Source: Methylobacterium sp. J-048
Lineage (GTDB): Bacteria > Pseudomonadota > Alphaproteobacteria > Rhizobiales > Beijerinckiaceae
Reading direction: 5' to 3'
NCBI RefSeq assembly: GCF_022829515.1
Contig: NZ_JAKSYL010000093.1
Span: 1 to 42,561, forward strand
DNA length: 42,561 nucleotides
Both the position numbers and the translations under genes were made by a program. A model generated the notes under the pieces. That model saw nothing but the letters and a program-made list of their open reading frames with translations. It was not told the DNA's origin and did not search any database. Positions 15,179-26,074 of the stretch are shown here, piece after piece (within the stretch, counting starts at the first letter, position 1; each line of letters opens with the position of its first letter).

Positions 15179-17269
15179 ATGGCACCGATGACAAAAATCC
15201 TCGTCGACGGCACCGAGGTCGAGGTTCCGGCCGAATACACGCTGCTCCAGGCCTGCGAGGCTGCGGGGGCCGAGATCCCGCGCTTCTGCTTCCACGAACG
15301 CCTGTCGATCGCCGGCAATTGCCGGATGTGCCTGGTGGAGCTGAAGGGCGCGCCCAAGCCGGTGGCGAGCTGCGCGTACGCGGTGAAGGATTGCCGCCCC
15401 GGCCCGAACGGCGAGCCGCCGGAGGTGCTCACTCGCTCCGGCCTGACCAAGAAGGCCCGGGAAGGGGTGATGGAGTTCCTCCTCATCAACCACCCGCTCG
15501 ACTGTCCGATCTGCGACCAGGGCGGCCATTGCGACCTGCAGGACCAAGCGATGGCCTACGGGGTCGATTCGACCCGCTACCAGGAGAACAAGCGCGCGGT
15601 CGAGGAGAAGCATATCGGCCCGCTGGTGCGGACCGCGATGAACCGCTGCATCCACTGCACCCGCTGCGTGCGCTTCCTGGCGGAGGTGGCGGGCGTGCCC
15701 GACCTCGGCGCCATCGGCCGCGGCGAGGACATGGAGATCACCAGCTACCTCGAACAGTCCATGGCTTCGGAACTCCAGGGCAACGTCGCCGACCTCTGCC
15801 CGGTGGGCGCCCTGGTTCACCGGCCGCAGAGCTACAACGTCCGGCCCTGGGAGCTGAACAAGACCGAATCGGTCGACGTGATGGACGCGGTCGGCTCGTC
15901 GATCCGCATCGACACCCGCGGCCGCGAGGTGATGCAGATCGAGCCGCGGGTCAGCGAAGAGATCAACGAGGAGTGGATCTCCGACAAGACCCGCTACCAT
16001 GTCGACGGCTTGCGGATGCAGCGCCTCGACCGGCCGTACCTGCGCGAGAACGGACGGCTGCGGCCCGCCTCCTGGGGCGAGGCGTTCCAGGCCATCGCCG
16101 CCGAGGTGAAGGCCGCCGATCCGAAGCGCATCGGCGCGGTCGTCGGCGACCTCGCGGGCGTCGAGGAGATCTTTGCCCTGCGCGAGCTGATGCGTGCGCT
16201 CGGCACGCCGAACCTCGATTGCCGGCAGACCGAGACCGGGCTCGATCCGGCGCTCGGCCGCGCCTCCTACCTGTTCAACCCGACGATTCCCGGCATCGAG
16301 GCCGCGGACGCGATCCTGATCGTCGGCGCCAACCCGCGCACCGAGGCCTCGCTCCTCAACGTCCGGATCCGCAAGCGCTGGCGCCTGGCGCCGCTCGCGG
16401 TCGGGGTGATCGGCGAGCCGGTCGATCTGACCTATCCGAGCCACTACATCGGCGCCGGCCCCGACTCGCTCGCCGGCCTCGCCCGCGGCGAGCACAGTTT
16501 TCTTGAGACGCTCAAGGCCGCGAAGACGCCGCTGGTCATCGTCGGCGCCAATGTCGAGCCAGGCATCCTGGCGGCAGCGGCGGCCCTTGCCAAGGAGATC
16601 GGCGCGGTGACGCCGGAGTGGAACGGCTTCGGCGTGCTGCACACGGCCGCCGCTCGGGTCGGCGCCCTCGATCTCGGCTTCGTGCCGGGGGAGGGCGGCC
16701 TCGGCTTCCCGGCCATGCTGGCGGCGGGCGGCGTCGACGTGCTGTTCAACCTCGGTGCCGACGAGCGCGACGTGGCGCCCGGCGCCTTCGTGATCTACCA
16801 GGGCACCCACGGCGACCGCGGCGCCTCCCGGGCGGACGTGATCCTGCCGGGCGCGGCCTATACCGAGAAGTCCGCGACCTGGGTGAACACGGAAGGCCGG
16901 GTCCAGATGGGCAACCGCGCTGGCTTCCCGCCGGGGGATGCCCGCGAGGATTGGGCGATCCTGCGCGCCCTGTCGGACGTGCTGGGCCAACGCCTGCCGT
17001 TCGATTCGCTCACCGCGCTCCGCCGGGCGCTCTACGCCGCCCACCCGCATTTCGCGGCGGTCGGCACCGTGGAGACCGGCGACGTGGCGGCGGCCGTGGA
17101 CCGGCTGGCCGGCCTCGGCGGCGCGACGGGCGGCCCCGCTTTCGCCTCGCCGGTGACCGACTTCTACCTCACCAACCCCATCGCCCGCGCCTCGCGTGTG
17201 CTCGCCGAGTGCTCGCGCCTCGCCCGCGAGCGCGCCGCCGAGGCGCGGCCGCTCGCAGCGGCAGAGTAG
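15179..17269 (+). CDS. nuoG: NADH-quinone oxidoreductase subunit G
   Basis: 696 residues; the large peripheral-arm subunit that wires electrons from NuoF to NuoI. The N-terminal ferredoxin-like part has [2Fe-2S] ligands in '[18 protein letters not shown]', the His-ligated cluster N5 motif in '[14 protein letters not shown]', and the N4 cluster in '[11 protein letters not shown]', with a later 'LCPVGAL'. The C-terminal two thirds are a degenerate molybdopterin-oxidoreductase fold without a cofactor site ('[12 protein letters not shown]', '[24 protein letters not shown]'). ATG 15179 directly follows the coiled-coil gene; ATG 15188 is equally possible. Confidence 0.98.
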   Translation: MAPMTKILVDGTEVEVPAEYTLLQACEAAGAEIPRFCFHERLSIAGNCRMCLVELKGAPKPVASCAYAVKDCRPGPNGEPPEVLTRSGLTKKAREGVMEFLLINHPLDCPICDQGGHCDLQDQAMAYGVDSTRYQENKRAVEEKHIGPLVRTAMNRCIHCTRCVRFLAEVAGVPDLGAIGRGEDMEITSYLEQSMASELQGNVADLCPVGALVHRPQSYNVRPWELNKTESVDVMDAVGSSIRIDTRGREVMQIEPRVSEEINEEWISDKTRYHVDGLRMQRLDRPYLRENGRLRPASWGEAFQAIAAEVKAADPKRIGAVVGDLAGVEEIFALRELMRALGTPNLDCRQTETGLDPALGRASYLFNPTIPGIEAADAILIVGANPRTEASLLNVRIRKRWRLAPLAVGVIGEPVDLTYPSHYIGAGPDSLAGLARGEHSFLETLKAAKTPLVIVGANVEPGILAAAAALAKEIGAVTPEWNGFGVLHTAAARVGALDLGFVPGEGGLGFPAMLAAGGVDVLFNLGADERDVAPGAFVIYQGTHGDRGASRADVILPGAAYTEKSATWVNTEGRVQMGNRAGFPPGDAREDWAILRALSDVLGQRLPFDSLTALRRALYAAHPHFAAVGTVETGDVAAAVDRLAGLGGATGGPAFASPVTDFYLTNPIARASRVLAECSRLARERAAEARPLAAAE

Positions 17270-17279
17270 GGACCCCACG

Positions 17280-18302
17280 ATGACGTCGCTCGAAATCCTC
17301 GGGACCGTGCTCCTGATCGTGCTGAAGAGCTTCGTGCTGCTCGCAGCGCTGCTGGTCTTCATCGCCTACGCGCTGCTCGCCGACCGCAAGATCTGGGCGG
17401 CGGTGCAGCTCCGGCGCGGCCCCAACGTGGTCGGGCCGTTCGGGCTGTTCCAGTCGTTCGCCGACCTGCTCAAGTTCGTGCTGAAGGAGCCGGTGATCCC
17501 GGCGGGTGCCAACAAGGCGATCTACCTGCTGGCGCCGTTGGTCTTCGCGATGCTGGCCCTGTCGAGCTGGGCGGTGATTCCCCTGGCCGACGGCTGGGCG
17601 ATCGCCGACATCAATGTCGGCATCACCTACATCTTCGCGATCTCCAGCTTGGGCGTCTACGGCGTCATCATGGGCGGCTGGGCCTCGAACTCGAAATACG
17701 CCTTCCTGGGCGCGCTCCGCTCGGCCGCGCAGATGATCTCCTACGAGGTCTCGCTCGGCTTCGTGATCATCTGCGTGCTGCTCTGCGCCGGCTCGCTGAA
17801 CCTCTCGCGCATCGTGATGGCGCAGGACACCAGCCTCGGCCTGTTCGGCTGGTACTGGCTGTGGCTGTTCCCGATGTTCGTGGTGTTCTTCATCTCGGCG
17901 CTCGCCGAGACCAACCGCCCGCCCTTCGATCTGCCGGAAGCCGAGTCGGAGCTGGTGGCCGGCTACATGGTGGAATACTCCTCGACGCCCTATCTGCTGT
18001 TCATGCTCGGCGAGTACGTCGCCATCATGAGCATGTGCGCGCTCGGCACCGTGCTGTTCCTGGGCGGCTGGCTGTCGCCGATCCCGTTCGCGCCGTTCAC
18101 TTGGGTGCCGGGCGTGATCTGGTTCATCCTGAAGGCCAGCTTCCTGTTCTTCCTGTTCGCGATGGTGAAATCCATCGTGCCGCGCTACCGCTACGATCAG
18201 CTCATGCGCCTCGGCTGGAAAGTTTTTCTGCCGATCTCGCTGGTCTCGGTCGTCGTCGTCGCCTTCGTGCTCAAGCTGACCGGCCTCGCGCCGGGCGCCT
18301 GA
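17280..18302 (+). CDS. nuoH: NADH-quinone oxidoreductase subunit H
   Basis: 340 residues, eight transmembrane helices; the membrane subunit forming the floor of the quinone chamber. Conserved loops are present: '[38 protein letters not shown]' after helix 1, and '[28 protein letters not shown]', rich in the glutamates that couple quinone reduction to proton movement. ATG 17280 is chosen over upstream in-frame codons because it starts the membrane helix and follows the nuoG stop by ten bases. Confidence 0.98.
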   Translation: MTSLEILGTVLLIVLKSFVLLAALLVFIAYALLADRKIWAAVQLRRGPNVVGPFGLFQSFADLLKFVLKEPVIPAGANKAIYLLAPLVFAMLALSSWAVIPLADGWAIADINVGITYIFAISSLGVYGVIMGGWASNSKYAFLGALRSAAQMISYEVSLGFVIICVLLCAGSLNLSRIVMAQDTSLGLFGWYWLWLFPMFVVFFISALAETNRPPFDLPEAESELVAGYMVEYSSTPYLLFMLGEYVAIMSMCALGTVLFLGGWLSPIPFAPFTWVPGVIWFILKASFLFFLFAMVKSIVPRYRYDQLMRLGWKVFLPISLVSVVVVAFVLKLTGLAPGA

Positions 18303-18331
18303 GCCCACCCGCCGAATCGGAGATCCGGGCC

Positions 18332-18820
18332 ATGAAGCTCGATCAGGTCGCAAAGAGCCTGCTACTGAAGGAATTCGTGTCGGGGATGATCCTCGGCATG
18401 CGCTACTTCTTCAAGCCGAAGGCGACGATCAACTATCCCTTCGAGATGGGCCATCGCGGCCCGCGCTTCCGCGGAGAGCATGCCCTGCGCCGCTATCCCA
18501 ACGGCGAGGAGCGCTGCATCGCCTGCAAGCTCTGCGAGGCGATCTGCCCGGCCCAGGCGATCACCATCGAGGCGGGACCGCGCCGCAACGACGGCACCCG
18601 CCGCACCACCCGCTACGACATCGACATGGTGAAGTGCATCTATTGCGGCATGTGCCAGGAGGCCTGCCCGGTGGACGCCATCGTGGAGGGGCCGAACTTC
18701 GAATTCTCGGTCGAGACCCGCGAGGAGCTGCTCTACGACAAGCAGAAGCTCCTCTTGAACGGCGACCGCTGGGAGCGCGAGATCGCGCGCAACATCGCGA
18801 TGGATGCGCCGTATCGCTAG
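18332..18820 (+). CDS. nuoI: NADH-quinone oxidoreductase subunit I
   Basis: 162 residues; the ferredoxin-like subunit with two [4Fe-4S] clusters (N6a, N6b) linking NuoG to NuoB. Both motifs are intact: '[12 protein letters not shown]' and '[12 protein letters not shown]'. An N-terminal amphipathic helix ('[15 protein letters not shown]') lies on the membrane. ATG 18332 gives the expected length. Directly after its stop comes a two-hairpin dispersed repeat that separates it from nuoJ by 221 bp, unusual in this compact operon. Confidence 0.98.
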   Translation: MKLDQVAKSLLLKEFVSGMILGMRYFFKPKATINYPFEMGHRGPRFRGEHALRRYPNGEERCIACKLCEAICPAQAITIEAGPRRNDGTRRTTRYDIDMVKCIYCGMCQEACPVDAIVEGPNFEFSVETREELLYDKQKLLLNGDRWEREIARNIAMDAPYR

Positions 18821-18821
18821 G

Positions 18822-18920
18822 GCATCGTCCCGAAAGGTGGTTGCCGGCTTTCGGAAAAAGACGATGCCAAGCAAGGGGATAGCGCATCATCCCGGTTCCG
18901 TTGCCCGGGGTGATGCGCTA
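18822..18920. repeat. Two-hairpin dispersed palindrome (copy 1), between nuoI and nuoJ
   Basis: Hairpin A (18822-18867) has outer arms GCATCGTC/GACGATGC and inner arms CCGAAAG/CTTTCGG. Hairpin B (18880-18920) has arms TAGCGCATCA/TGATGCGCTA. A second copy with the same layout and spacing lies at 27753-27848. Similar CCGAAA...TTTCGG palindromes are dispersed in rhizobial intergenic regions. Neither hairpin is followed by a T-run, so it is unlikely to stop transcription of nuoJ-N fully, but it could cause attenuation or RNase processing. Confidence 0.85.
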
Positions 18921-19041
18921 GAGGGATGCCGGGGGCGCTGTTGTGCCCCCGCCGACCGGGTTCTATAGACGGGCCGCCCGCTGCGGCCCGTTTCCACGCA
19001 AGGCAGAAGGGGCCGCTCCGGCGGCCGATCCCGACGAGCGC

Positions 19042-19662
19042 ATGACCGCAGCAGCCGCCTTCTTCTACCTGTTCGCGAGCGTCACGGTCGCGTCGGGCTT
19101 CATGGTGATCGCCTCGCGCAATCCCGTCGCCTCGGTGCTGTTCCTGATTCTCGCCTTCGTGAACGCCGCCGGGCTGTTCGTCCTGATGGGCGCCGAGTTC
19201 CTGGCGATGATCCTGGTCGTCGTCTACGTCGGCGCGGTCGCGGTCCTGTTCCTGTTCGTGGTGATGATGCTCGACGTGGACTTCGCCGAGCTGCGCCAGG
19301 GCTTCCAGCAATACCTGCCGGTCGGCGGCCTGATCGGGGCGATCTTCCTGGTGGAGCTGCTCCTGGTGGTCGGCTCCTGGACCACCGATCCGAACCTGGT
19401 TCAGGCGCCGCTCAGCAACGTCGCGGCGGCGGAGAACCTCACCAACGCCCAGGCGCTCGGCCGGGTGCTCTACACGGATTACGTCTACTTCTTCCAGCTT
19501 GCCGGCCTGATCCTGCTGGTCGCGATGATCGGCGCCATCGTGCTGACCCTGCGCGACCGCCCCGGCGTCAAGCGCCAGAACATCTCGGTCCAGAACGCCC
19601 GCACCCAGAGCATGGCGGTGGAGACCCGCAAGGTGCCGTCCCGCCAGGGCGTCGAGGTCTGA
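19042..19662 (+). CDS. nuoJ: NADH-quinone oxidoreductase subunit J
   Basis: 206 residues, five transmembrane helices, with the conserved third helix '[27 protein letters not shown]' (its pi-bulge region gates proton coupling). The start ATG 19042 gives the typical '[17 protein letters not shown]' opening. Upstream (18921-19041) no other gene is visible. The C-terminal 30 residues are a polar tail. Confidence 0.97.
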   Translation: MTAAAAFFYLFASVTVASGFMVIASRNPVASVLFLILAFVNAAGLFVLMGAEFLAMILVVVYVGAVAVLFLFVVMMLDVDFAELRQGFQQYLPVGGLIGAIFLVELLLVVGSWTTDPNLVQAPLSNVAAAENLTNAQALGRVLYTDYVYFFQLAGLILLVAMIGAIVLTLRDRPGVKRQNISVQNARTQSMAVETRKVPSRQGVEV

Positions 19663-19696
19663 TGCGAGGTCTGATGCCCGCCGGAGGTTTCGAACG

Positions 19697-20002
19697 ATGA
19701 TCGGCCTGAGCCACTACCTCACCGTCGCGGCGATCCTGTTCACGCTCGGCGTGCTCGGGATCTTCATCAACCGCAAGAACGTCATCGTCATCCTGATGTC
19801 GATCGAGCTGATCCTGCTCGCGGTCAACATCAACCTGGTCGCCTTCTCGACGCAGCTGAACGACATCACCGGACAGGTCTTCGCCCTGTTCGTGCTGACC
19901 GTCGCGGCCGCCGAATCGGCGATCGGCCTCGCCATCCTCGTGGTCTTCTTCCGCAACCGCGGCACCATCGCGGTCGAGGACGTGAGCATGATGAAGGGCT
20001 AG
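19697..20002 (+). CDS. nuoK: NADH-quinone oxidoreductase subunit K
   Basis: 101 residues and three helices, homologous to MrpC. Conserved membrane glutamates occur in '[16 protein letters not shown]' and in '[14 protein letters not shown]', both part of the proton path to the quinone site. Begins '[22 protein letters not shown]', as expected. Confidence 0.98.
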   Translation: MIGLSHYLTVAAILFTLGVLGIFINRKNVIVILMSIELILLAVNINLVAFSTQLNDITGQVFALFVLTVAAAESAIGLAILVVFFRNRGTIAVEDVSMMKG

Positions 20003-20085
20003 GGCGCCCTTTATCGCCCGCCCCGAGTGACAATCCGGACGCTGCCGCCCCGCGGTCGGCCCGGAGGACGGACTGCAAGAGAGCG

Positions 20086-22215
20086 ATGTATCACGCGATC
20101 GTCTTCTTCCCGCTGATCGGCTTCCTGATCGCCGGCCTGTTCGGCCGGTACATCGGGGCCCGGGCCTGCGAGTACATCACCACGGCGTTCCTGGCCTTCA
20201 CGGCCCTGATCGCCTGGGGCGTGTTCCTCGACGGCGGTCACGCCGAGCGGGTGCAGGTCGCGTCCTGGTTCTCGGCCGGCGACCTCCAGGTCGACTGGGC
20301 CTTCAAGGTCGACGCGCTGACCCGGGTGATGCTCGTGGTCGTCACCACGGTCTCGACCCTCGTCCACCTCTACTCGGTCGGCTACATGCACGAGGATCCG
20401 CACCGGCCGCGGTTCTTCGCCTACCTGTCGCTGTTCACCTTCGCCATGCTGATGCTGGTGACGGCCGACAACCTCGTGCAGATGTTCTTCGGCTGGGAGG
20501 GCGTCGGCCTCGCCTCCTACCTGCTGATCGGCTTCTGGTACGAGAAGCCCTCGGCCAACGCCGCCGCCATGAAGGCGTTCATCGTCAACCGGGTCGGCGA
20601 TTTCGGCTTCTCGCTGGGCATCTTCCTGGTCTTCGTGCTGACCGGCTCGGTGGCGTTCGACGCGATCTTCGCCAAGGTCGACACGATCAAGACCCTGAGC
20701 TTCCACCTGCTCGGCTACGACTGGAACGCCCTGACCCTGGCCTGCCTGCTGCTGTTCATGGGCGCCATGGGCAAGTCGGCGCAGTTCCTGCTGCACACCT
20801 GGCTTCCGGACGCGATGGAGGGCCCGACCCCGGTCTCGGCGCTGATCCACGCCGCCACCATGGTCACCGCCGGCGTGTTCATGGTCGCCCGGCTGTCGCC
20901 GCTGTTCGAGGAGGCGCCGAACGCGCTGATCGTCGTCACGGTGATCGGCGGCATCACAGCGTTCTTCGCCGCCACGATCGGGCTGGTGCAGAACGACATC
21001 AAGCGGGTGATCGCCTATTCGACCTGCTCGCAGCTCGGCTACATGTTCGTGGCGCTCGGCGTCGGCGCCTACTCGGCCGGCGTGTTCCACCTGTTCACCC
21101 ACGCCTTCTTCAAGGCGCTGCTGTTCCTCGGGGCCGGCTCGGTCATCCACGCGATGCACCACGAGCAGGACATGCGGAACATGGGCGGCCTGCGCTCCCA
21201 CATCCCGTTCACCTGCGCCATGATGGCGATCGGCTCCCTCGCGCTGATCGGCTTCCCGTACACGGCGGGCTACTACTCCAAGGACGCGATCATCGAGGCC
21301 GCCTACGCTTCGACCCGGCCCGGGCACACGCTAGCCTTCCTGTGCACCGTCGTGGCCGCGTTCTTCACCTCGTTCTACTCGTGGCGCCTGTTCTTCATGA
21401 CCTTCGAGGGTCCGGCCCGCTGGGGTGTCCACGCGGCCCATGACCACCACGCCGCCCCGGCGGTGGCCCATGCCGGAACCGCCCACGCCGCCCTAGCCCA
21501 CGAGGCCGACGGCGCACCCGGCCATACCGAGGGCGCGGCCCACGACGATCACGGCCACGACGCCGAGCCGGCCCACAAGAGCGACCTCGTCGCCGACGAT
21601 CATCACGGGGACGATCACGGCCACCACGGCGACCACACGCCCCACGAGAGCCCGCTGGTGATGACGATCCCGCTGGCGATCCTCGCCTTCGGGGCGCTGT
21701 TCGCCGGGATCATCTTCCACGATCGCTTCATCGGGTCCGGCATGGACGCATTCTGGGGCCATGCCCTGGCGCACGGCCCCGAGAACCACATCATGCACGA
21801 GATCCACGAGGTCCCGGCGCTGGTGTCCTATTCGCCGCTGATCATGCTGATCCTCGGCTTCATCCTGGCGTTCTGGATGTATATCCGCCGGCCCGAACTG
21901 CCGGGGGCGCTCGCCGCGCAGCAGCCGTCGCTGTACCGGTTCCTGCTCAACAAGTGGTACTTCGACGAGCTCTACGACCGGATCTTCGTGCGTCCGGCCA
22001 AGGATTTCGGCCTGTTCCTCTGGAAGCAGGGCGACGGCAAGATCATCGACGGGCTCGGCCCCAACGGCATCGCGGCGCGCGTCGTCGACGTGACCCGCGG
22101 CGTGGTCCGCCTGCAGACCGGCTACGTCTACCACTACGCCTTCGTCATGCTCATCGGCGTGGCCGGCCTGATCAGCTGGTACCTGATGGCCGGCCTGCCC
22201 AAGGGTGCTCACTGA
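20086..22215 (+). CDS. nuoL: NADH-quinone oxidoreductase subunit L with His-rich loop
   Basis: 709 residues; the distal antiporter-like proton-pumping subunit with a long lateral helix at the C-terminus. Seen: '[32 protein letters not shown]' (helix with the key Glu), '[29 protein letters not shown]' (TM7-8 with the conserved Lys region before it), and '[24 protein letters not shown]'. The C-terminal piece ('[23 protein letters not shown]') is typical. Unusual: residues about 450-522 form a hydrophilic loop with more than 20 His plus many Asp/Glu, between TM helices. A long insert here is common in alphaproteobacteria, but this one is strikingly His-rich and might bind Zn, Ni or Cu. Confidence 0.97.
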   Translation: MYHAIVFFPLIGFLIAGLFGRYIGARACEYITTAFLAFTALIAWGVFLDGGHAERVQVASWFSAGDLQVDWAFKVDALTRVMLVVVTTVSTLVHLYSVGYMHEDPHRPRFFAYLSLFTFAMLMLVTADNLVQMFFGWEGVGLASYLLIGFWYEKPSANAAAMKAFIVNRVGDFGFSLGIFLVFVLTGSVAFDAIFAKVDTIKTLSFHLLGYDWNALTLACLLLFMGAMGKSAQFLLHTWLPDAMEGPTPVSALIHAATMVTAGVFMVARLSPLFEEAPNALIVVTVIGGITAFFAATIGLVQNDIKRVIAYSTCSQLGYMFVALGVGAYSAGVFHLFTHAFFKALLFLGAGSVIHAMHHEQDMRNMGGLRSHIPFTCAMMAIGSLALIGFPYTAGYYSKDAIIEAAYASTRPGHTLAFLCTVVAAFFTSFYSWRLFFMTFEGPARWGVHAAHDHHAAPAVAHAGTAHAALAHEADGAPGHTEGAAHDDHGHDAEPAHKSDLVADDHHGDDHGHHGDHTPHESPLVMTIPLAILAFGALFAGIIFHDRFIGSGMDAFWGHALAHGPENHIMHEIHEVPALVSYSPLIMLILGFILAFWMYIRRPELPGALAAQQPSLYRFLLNKWYFDELYDRIFVRPAKDFGLFLWKQGDGKIIDGLGPNGIAARVVDVTRGVVRLQTGYVYHYAFVMLIGVAGLISWYLMAGLPKGAH

Positions 22216-22216
22216 C

Positions 22217-23737
22217 ATGCTCGGCCTCGGCATCCTCTCCGGCCTGCTGATCGTCCCGCTCTGCGGCGCGGCCTTCATCCTCACCCTCAAGGGCGACGAC
22301 GAGTCGGTCGCGCGCAACAGCCGCTGGGCCGCGCTCGCCACCACCATCGTCACCTTCGCGCTGTCCCTGGTGGCCTGGGGCCGCTACGACGCCGCGTCGG
22401 CGAGCTTCCAGCTGGTCGAGAGCCATCCGTGGCTCGCCGAGACGATCCGGTTCAAGCTCGGTGTCGACGGCTTCTCGATGCCGCTGATCCTGCTCACCAC
22501 GTTCCTGATGCCGTTCTGCATCGGCGCGTCGTGGACCTCGATCCATGTCCGCGTGAAGGAATATTTCGTCGCGTTCCTGGTCCTCGAGACGACGATGATC
22601 GGGGTGTTCGAGTCGCTGGACCTGCTGCTGTTCTACCTGTTCTTCGAGGCCGGCCTGATCCCGATGTTCCTGATCATCGGGATCTGGGGCGGTGCGCGTC
22701 GGATCTACGCCAGCTTCAAGTTCTTCCTCTACACCCTGCTCGGCTCGGTGCTGATGCTGCTCGCCGTGATGGCGATGTACTGGCAGGCCGGCACCACCGA
22801 CATCCCGACCCTGCTGCAGTACCGCTTCCCGGTGCACATGCAGACCTGGCTGTGGCTGGCCTTCTTCGCCTCCTTCGCGGTGAAGATGCCGATGTGGCCG
22901 GTCCATACCTGGCTGCCCGACGCCCACGTCGAGGCCCCCACCGCAGGCTCGGTGGTCCTGGCCGGCATCCTGCTGAAGATGGGCGGCTACGGCTTCATCC
23001 GGATCTCCCTGCCGATGCTGCCGGTGGCGAGCCAGGATTTCGCCCCCCTGGTCTTCGCCCTCTCGGTGATCGCGATCATCTTCACCTCGCTCACCGCGAT
23101 GATGCAGACCGACATCAAGAAGCTGATCGCCTATTCGTCGGTGGCCCATATGGGCTTCGTGACGCTCGGCCTGTTCACCCTGAACGAGCAGGGCATCCAG
23201 GGCGCGCTGTTCCTGATGATCTCGCACGGCATCGTGGCCGGTGCGCTGTTCCTCTGCGTCGGCGTGGTCTACGACCGGATGCACACCCGCGAGATCGCCG
23301 CCTATGGCGGGCTGGTGAAGCGGATGCCGCTCTACGCGGTGGCCATGATGGTGTTCACCATGGCCAATGTCGGCCTGCCCGGCACCTCCGGCTTCGTCGG
23401 CGAGTTCCTGTCGATGCTCGGCGCCTTCAAGGCGAACCCGAACGTCGCGTTCTTCTCGACTTTCGGCATCATCCTGTCGGCGGCCTACGCCCTGTGGCTC
23501 TACGCAAGGGTGATCTACGGCAAGCTCGAGAAGCCCAACCTCCAGGGCATCCTCGACCTCGACACCCGCGAGAAGATCATCCTGGCGCCGCTGGTGGTGC
23601 TGACGATCTATTACGGCGTGCACCCGGCCCCGGTGCTCGACGTCTTCGCGCCCTCCACCGAGGCGCTGATGGCCGGCATGAAGGCCGCGCTGGCCAACAC
23701 CCAGACCGCAGCCGCCGCGCTGCCGCTCCCACGCTGA
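22217..23737 (+). CDS. nuoM: NADH-quinone oxidoreductase subunit M
   Basis: 506 residues; the middle antiporter-like proton-pumping subunit. Conserved elements: '[24 protein letters not shown]' (key Glu), '[37 protein letters not shown]', and '[22 protein letters not shown]'. ATG 22217 follows the nuoL stop by one base; an in-frame GTG at 22205 overlaps nuoL but has no advantage. Confidence 0.98.
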   Translation: MLGLGILSGLLIVPLCGAAFILTLKGDDESVARNSRWAALATTIVTFALSLVAWGRYDAASASFQLVESHPWLAETIRFKLGVDGFSMPLILLTTFLMPFCIGASWTSIHVRVKEYFVAFLVLETTMIGVFESLDLLLFYLFFEAGLIPMFLIIGIWGGARRIYASFKFFLYTLLGSVLMLLAVMAMYWQAGTTDIPTLLQYRFPVHMQTWLWLAFFASFAVKMPMWPVHTWLPDAHVEAPTAGSVVLAGILLKMGGYGFIRISLPMLPVASQDFAPLVFALSVIAIIFTSLTAMMQTDIKKLIAYSSVAHMGFVTLGLFTLNEQGIQGALFLMISHGIVAGALFLCVGVVYDRMHTREIAAYGGLVKRMPLYAVAMMVFTMANVGLPGTSGFVGEFLSMLGAFKANPNVAFFSTFGIILSAAYALWLYARVIYGKLEKPNLQGILDLDTREKIILAPLVVLTIYYGVHPAPVLDVFAPSTEALMAGMKAALANTQTAAAALPLPR

Positions 23738-23747
23738 GACGGAACAG

Positions 23748-25193
23748 ATGCCCACCGTCCACTCCGTCCTGCCCTCGCTGGCCCCGCTCCTGCCCGAGCT
23801 GATCCTCGGCGTCGGGGTGATGCTGATGATCCTCTACGGCGCCTGGCGCGGCGACCGCTCCGCCGAGTCTGTCAGCATCGGCGCCCTGGTTCTGCTGCTG
23901 CTGGCCCTGTTCGTCGTCCTGTCGCAGCCGACCGCCGGCCGGGTGACCACCCTGTCGGGTGCCTTCGTGTCGGATGCTTTCTCCAAGGTGATGAAATCGC
24001 TGGTGCTGCTCGGCTCGGCCTCGACGATCCTGCTGGCGCACGACTTCTTCAAGCGCGAGCGGATCGACCGGTTCGAGTTCCCGGTGCTGATCGTGCTCTG
24101 CACCATCGGCATGATGGTGATGGTCTCGGCCAACGACCTGATCGCCCTCTATCTCGGCCTGGAGCTGCAATCGCTGGCCGCCTACGTGATCGCGGCGTTC
24201 CACCGGGACGACGCCAAGTCCACCGAGGCCGGCCTCAAGTACTTCGTGCTCGGTGCGCTGTCCTCCGGGATGCTGCTCTACGGCGCCTCGCTGGTCTACG
24301 GCTTCACCGGCACGGTCTCGTTCCCGGGCATCGTCTCGGCGCTCAACGAGAATGCCGGGCTGGGCATCGTCCTGGGGATCGTGTTCCTGTCCGCCGGCGT
24401 CTGCTTCAAGATGGCGGCGGTGCCGTTCCACATGTGGACGCCCGACGTCTACGAGGGCTCGCCGACCCCGGTGACCGCGTTCTTCGCCACCGCGCCCAAG
24501 ATGGCCGCCGTCGCCATGACGGTGCGGGTGTTCATCGGCGCCATGCCGGACGTGACCGCGATCTGGCAGCAGATCTTCATCTTCGTCGCCGTGGCCTCGA
24601 TGGCGCTCGGCTCGTTCGCGGCCATCGGCCAGCGCTCGATCAAGCGCCTGATGGCCTACTCGTCGATCGCCAATATCGGCTACGCGCTGATCGGCCTCGC
24701 CTGCGGCTCCGAGGAGGGGATCAGCGGGCTCGTCACCTACATGATCATCTACCTGGCGATGACGCTCGGCACCTTCGCGATCATCCTGTCGCTCCGGCGC
24801 CGGGAGGTGATGTTCGAGTCGATCGAGGACCTGTCGGGCCTGTCGCGCACCCATCCCTGGCTGGCCTTCTGCCTCGCCGCGATGATGTTCTCGCTGGCCG
24901 GCATCCCGCCGCTCGCCGGGTTCTTCGCCAAATTCTACGTGTTCGCCGCCGCCATCAAGGCGGGCCTCGTGACGCTCGCGGTGATCGGCGTGGTGACCAG
25001 CGTGGTCGGCGCCTACTACTACCTGCGCCTGGTCAAGATCATGTATTTCGACGAGCCGAAGGAGCCCTACGAGGCCATGGCCCCGGGCCTGCGCGTGGTG
25101 CTTGCCCTGTCGAGCGTCGTGGTGGTGCTGTTCTTCCTGCTCCCCGGACCGCTGGTCGGCGTCGCCGGCCGGGCGGCCCGGTCGCTGTTCTAG
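23748..25193 (+). CDS. nuoN: NADH-quinone oxidoreductase subunit N
   Basis: 481 residues; the third antiporter-like subunit, next to NuoK. Seen: 'LIALYLGLELQSLAAYVIAAFHRDDAKSTEAGLKYFVLGALSSGMLLYG' motifs (Glu and Lys of the proton path), 'FKMAAVPFHMWTPDVYEGSPTPVTAFFATAPKMAA', and 'RSIKRLMAYSSIANIGYALIGL'. Last gene of the complex I block; birA follows after 61 bp, with no terminator visible, so transcription may continue. Confidence 0.98.
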   Translation: MPTVHSVLPSLAPLLPELILGVGVMLMILYGAWRGDRSAESVSIGALVLLLLALFVVLSQPTAGRVTTLSGAFVSDAFSKVMKSLVLLGSASTILLAHDFFKRERIDRFEFPVLIVLCTIGMMVMVSANDLIALYLGLELQSLAAYVIAAFHRDDAKSTEAGLKYFVLGALSSGMLLYGASLVYGFTGTVSFPGIVSALNENAGLGIVLGIVFLSAGVCFKMAAVPFHMWTPDVYEGSPTPVTAFFATAPKMAAVAMTVRVFIGAMPDVTAIWQQIFIFVAVASMALGSFAAIGQRSIKRLMAYSSIANIGYALIGLACGSEEGISGLVTYMIIYLAMTLGTFAIILSLRRREVMFESIEDLSGLSRTHPWLAFCLAAMMFSLAGIPPLAGFFAKFYVFAAAIKAGLVTLAVIGVVTSVVGAYYYLRLVKIMYFDEPKEPYEAMAPGLRVVLALSSVVVVLFFLLPGPLVGVAGRAARSLF

Positions 25194-25254
25194 ATCCGGC
25201 GCGGCGGTCTCCGGCACCCGTGACAGGCATGCGGCCCAACCAGAAACCAGCGTC

Positions 25255-26058
25255 TTGAGCTACCGTCTCGGGTCCGAGGCGCGCGCCCAGGGCCACCGCC
25301 TGCACGTTCACGACACGCTGGGCTCGACCAACACCGAGGCCATGGTCCAGGCACGGGCGGGGGAGACCGGCCCGCTCTGGGTGGTCACGCACCGGCAGGA
25401 GGCGGGCCGGGGCCGGCGGGGCAACACCTGGGCGTCGCTGCCGGGCAATCTGGCCGCGAGCGTCCTCTGGCCGGTGGCCGGCGTGGCACCGGATCACCTC
25501 GCCGAACTCGGCTTCGTCGCCGGGCTCGCCCTGATCGAGGCGCTGGAGGCGGCCTGCGGCACCCTGCCGGATACCCGAACCGGGGGTTGCGCCCGATCTC
25601 TGAAGCTGAAATGGCCCAACGACGTGCTGCTCGGCGACGGCAAGCTGGCCGGTCTGCTCCTCGAGGCTGAGACGCTGCCGGGCGGCCGCAGGGCCGCGGT
25701 GATCGGCTTCGGCGTCAACGTCGCGGCGGCCCCGGACGGCCTTGGCGCGACGAGCTTGGCCGCGACGGGTTACGTCGGCGGCGCCGAAGCGCTACTGGAA
25801 CATCTCTCGGACCGGATGGCCGTGCGGGCACGCGCCTGGGACCGGGGACGGAATTTCGCTGACCTGCGCGAGGATTGGCTCGCGCGGGCCGCGGGTCTTG
25901 GGTCGGAGATCGCGGTGCGCAGCGGCGGACACATCCTGCGGGGCGTGTTCGAGACCATCGACGAGGGGGGGCGGCTCGTGATCCTCGCCCCCGACGGAAA
26001 ACGGCATACCGTGACGGCGGGCGAGGTGCATTTCGGAACGGCCGCGACGGCGGCATGA
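25255..26058 (+). CDS. birA: Biotin-[acetyl-CoA-carboxylase] ligase (no DNA-binding domain)
   Basis: About 267 residues of the class I (catalytic-only) type. It attaches biotin to carboxylase carrier proteins via biotinyl-AMP. Motifs: 'STNTEAM' (entry of the biotin site), the nucleotide-binding loop 'HRQEAGRGRRGNTW' and 'KLKWPNDVLLGDGKLAGLLLE' with the catalytic Lys, plus the C-terminal SH3-like domain ('GGHILRGVFETIDEGGRLVI'). No helix-turn-helix, so no autoregulation of the E. coli kind. The start is uncertain: TTG 25255 is the best-placed codon before 'SYRLGSEARAQGHRLHVHDTLGSTN', but its ribosome-binding site is weak. birA follows nuoN in many alphaproteobacteria. Confidence 0.92.
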   Translation: MSYRLGSEARAQGHRLHVHDTLGSTNTEAMVQARAGETGPLWVVTHRQEAGRGRRGNTWASLPGNLAASVLWPVAGVAPDHLAELGFVAGLALIEALEAACGTLPDTRTGGCARSLKLKWPNDVLLGDGKLAGLLLEAETLPGGRRAAVIGFGVNVAAAPDGLGATSLAATGYVGGAEALLEHLSDRMAVRARAWDRGRNFADLREDWLARAAGLGSEIAVRSGGHILRGVFETIDEGGRLVILAPDGKRHTVTAGEVHFGTAATAA

Positions 26059-26074
26059 TGTTGGACGACGACAG

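Noticed and set aside
15035..17362. 775-codon antisense frame over nuoG
   Set aside because: Same GC artefact; the nuoG frame has intact Fe-S motifs throughout.
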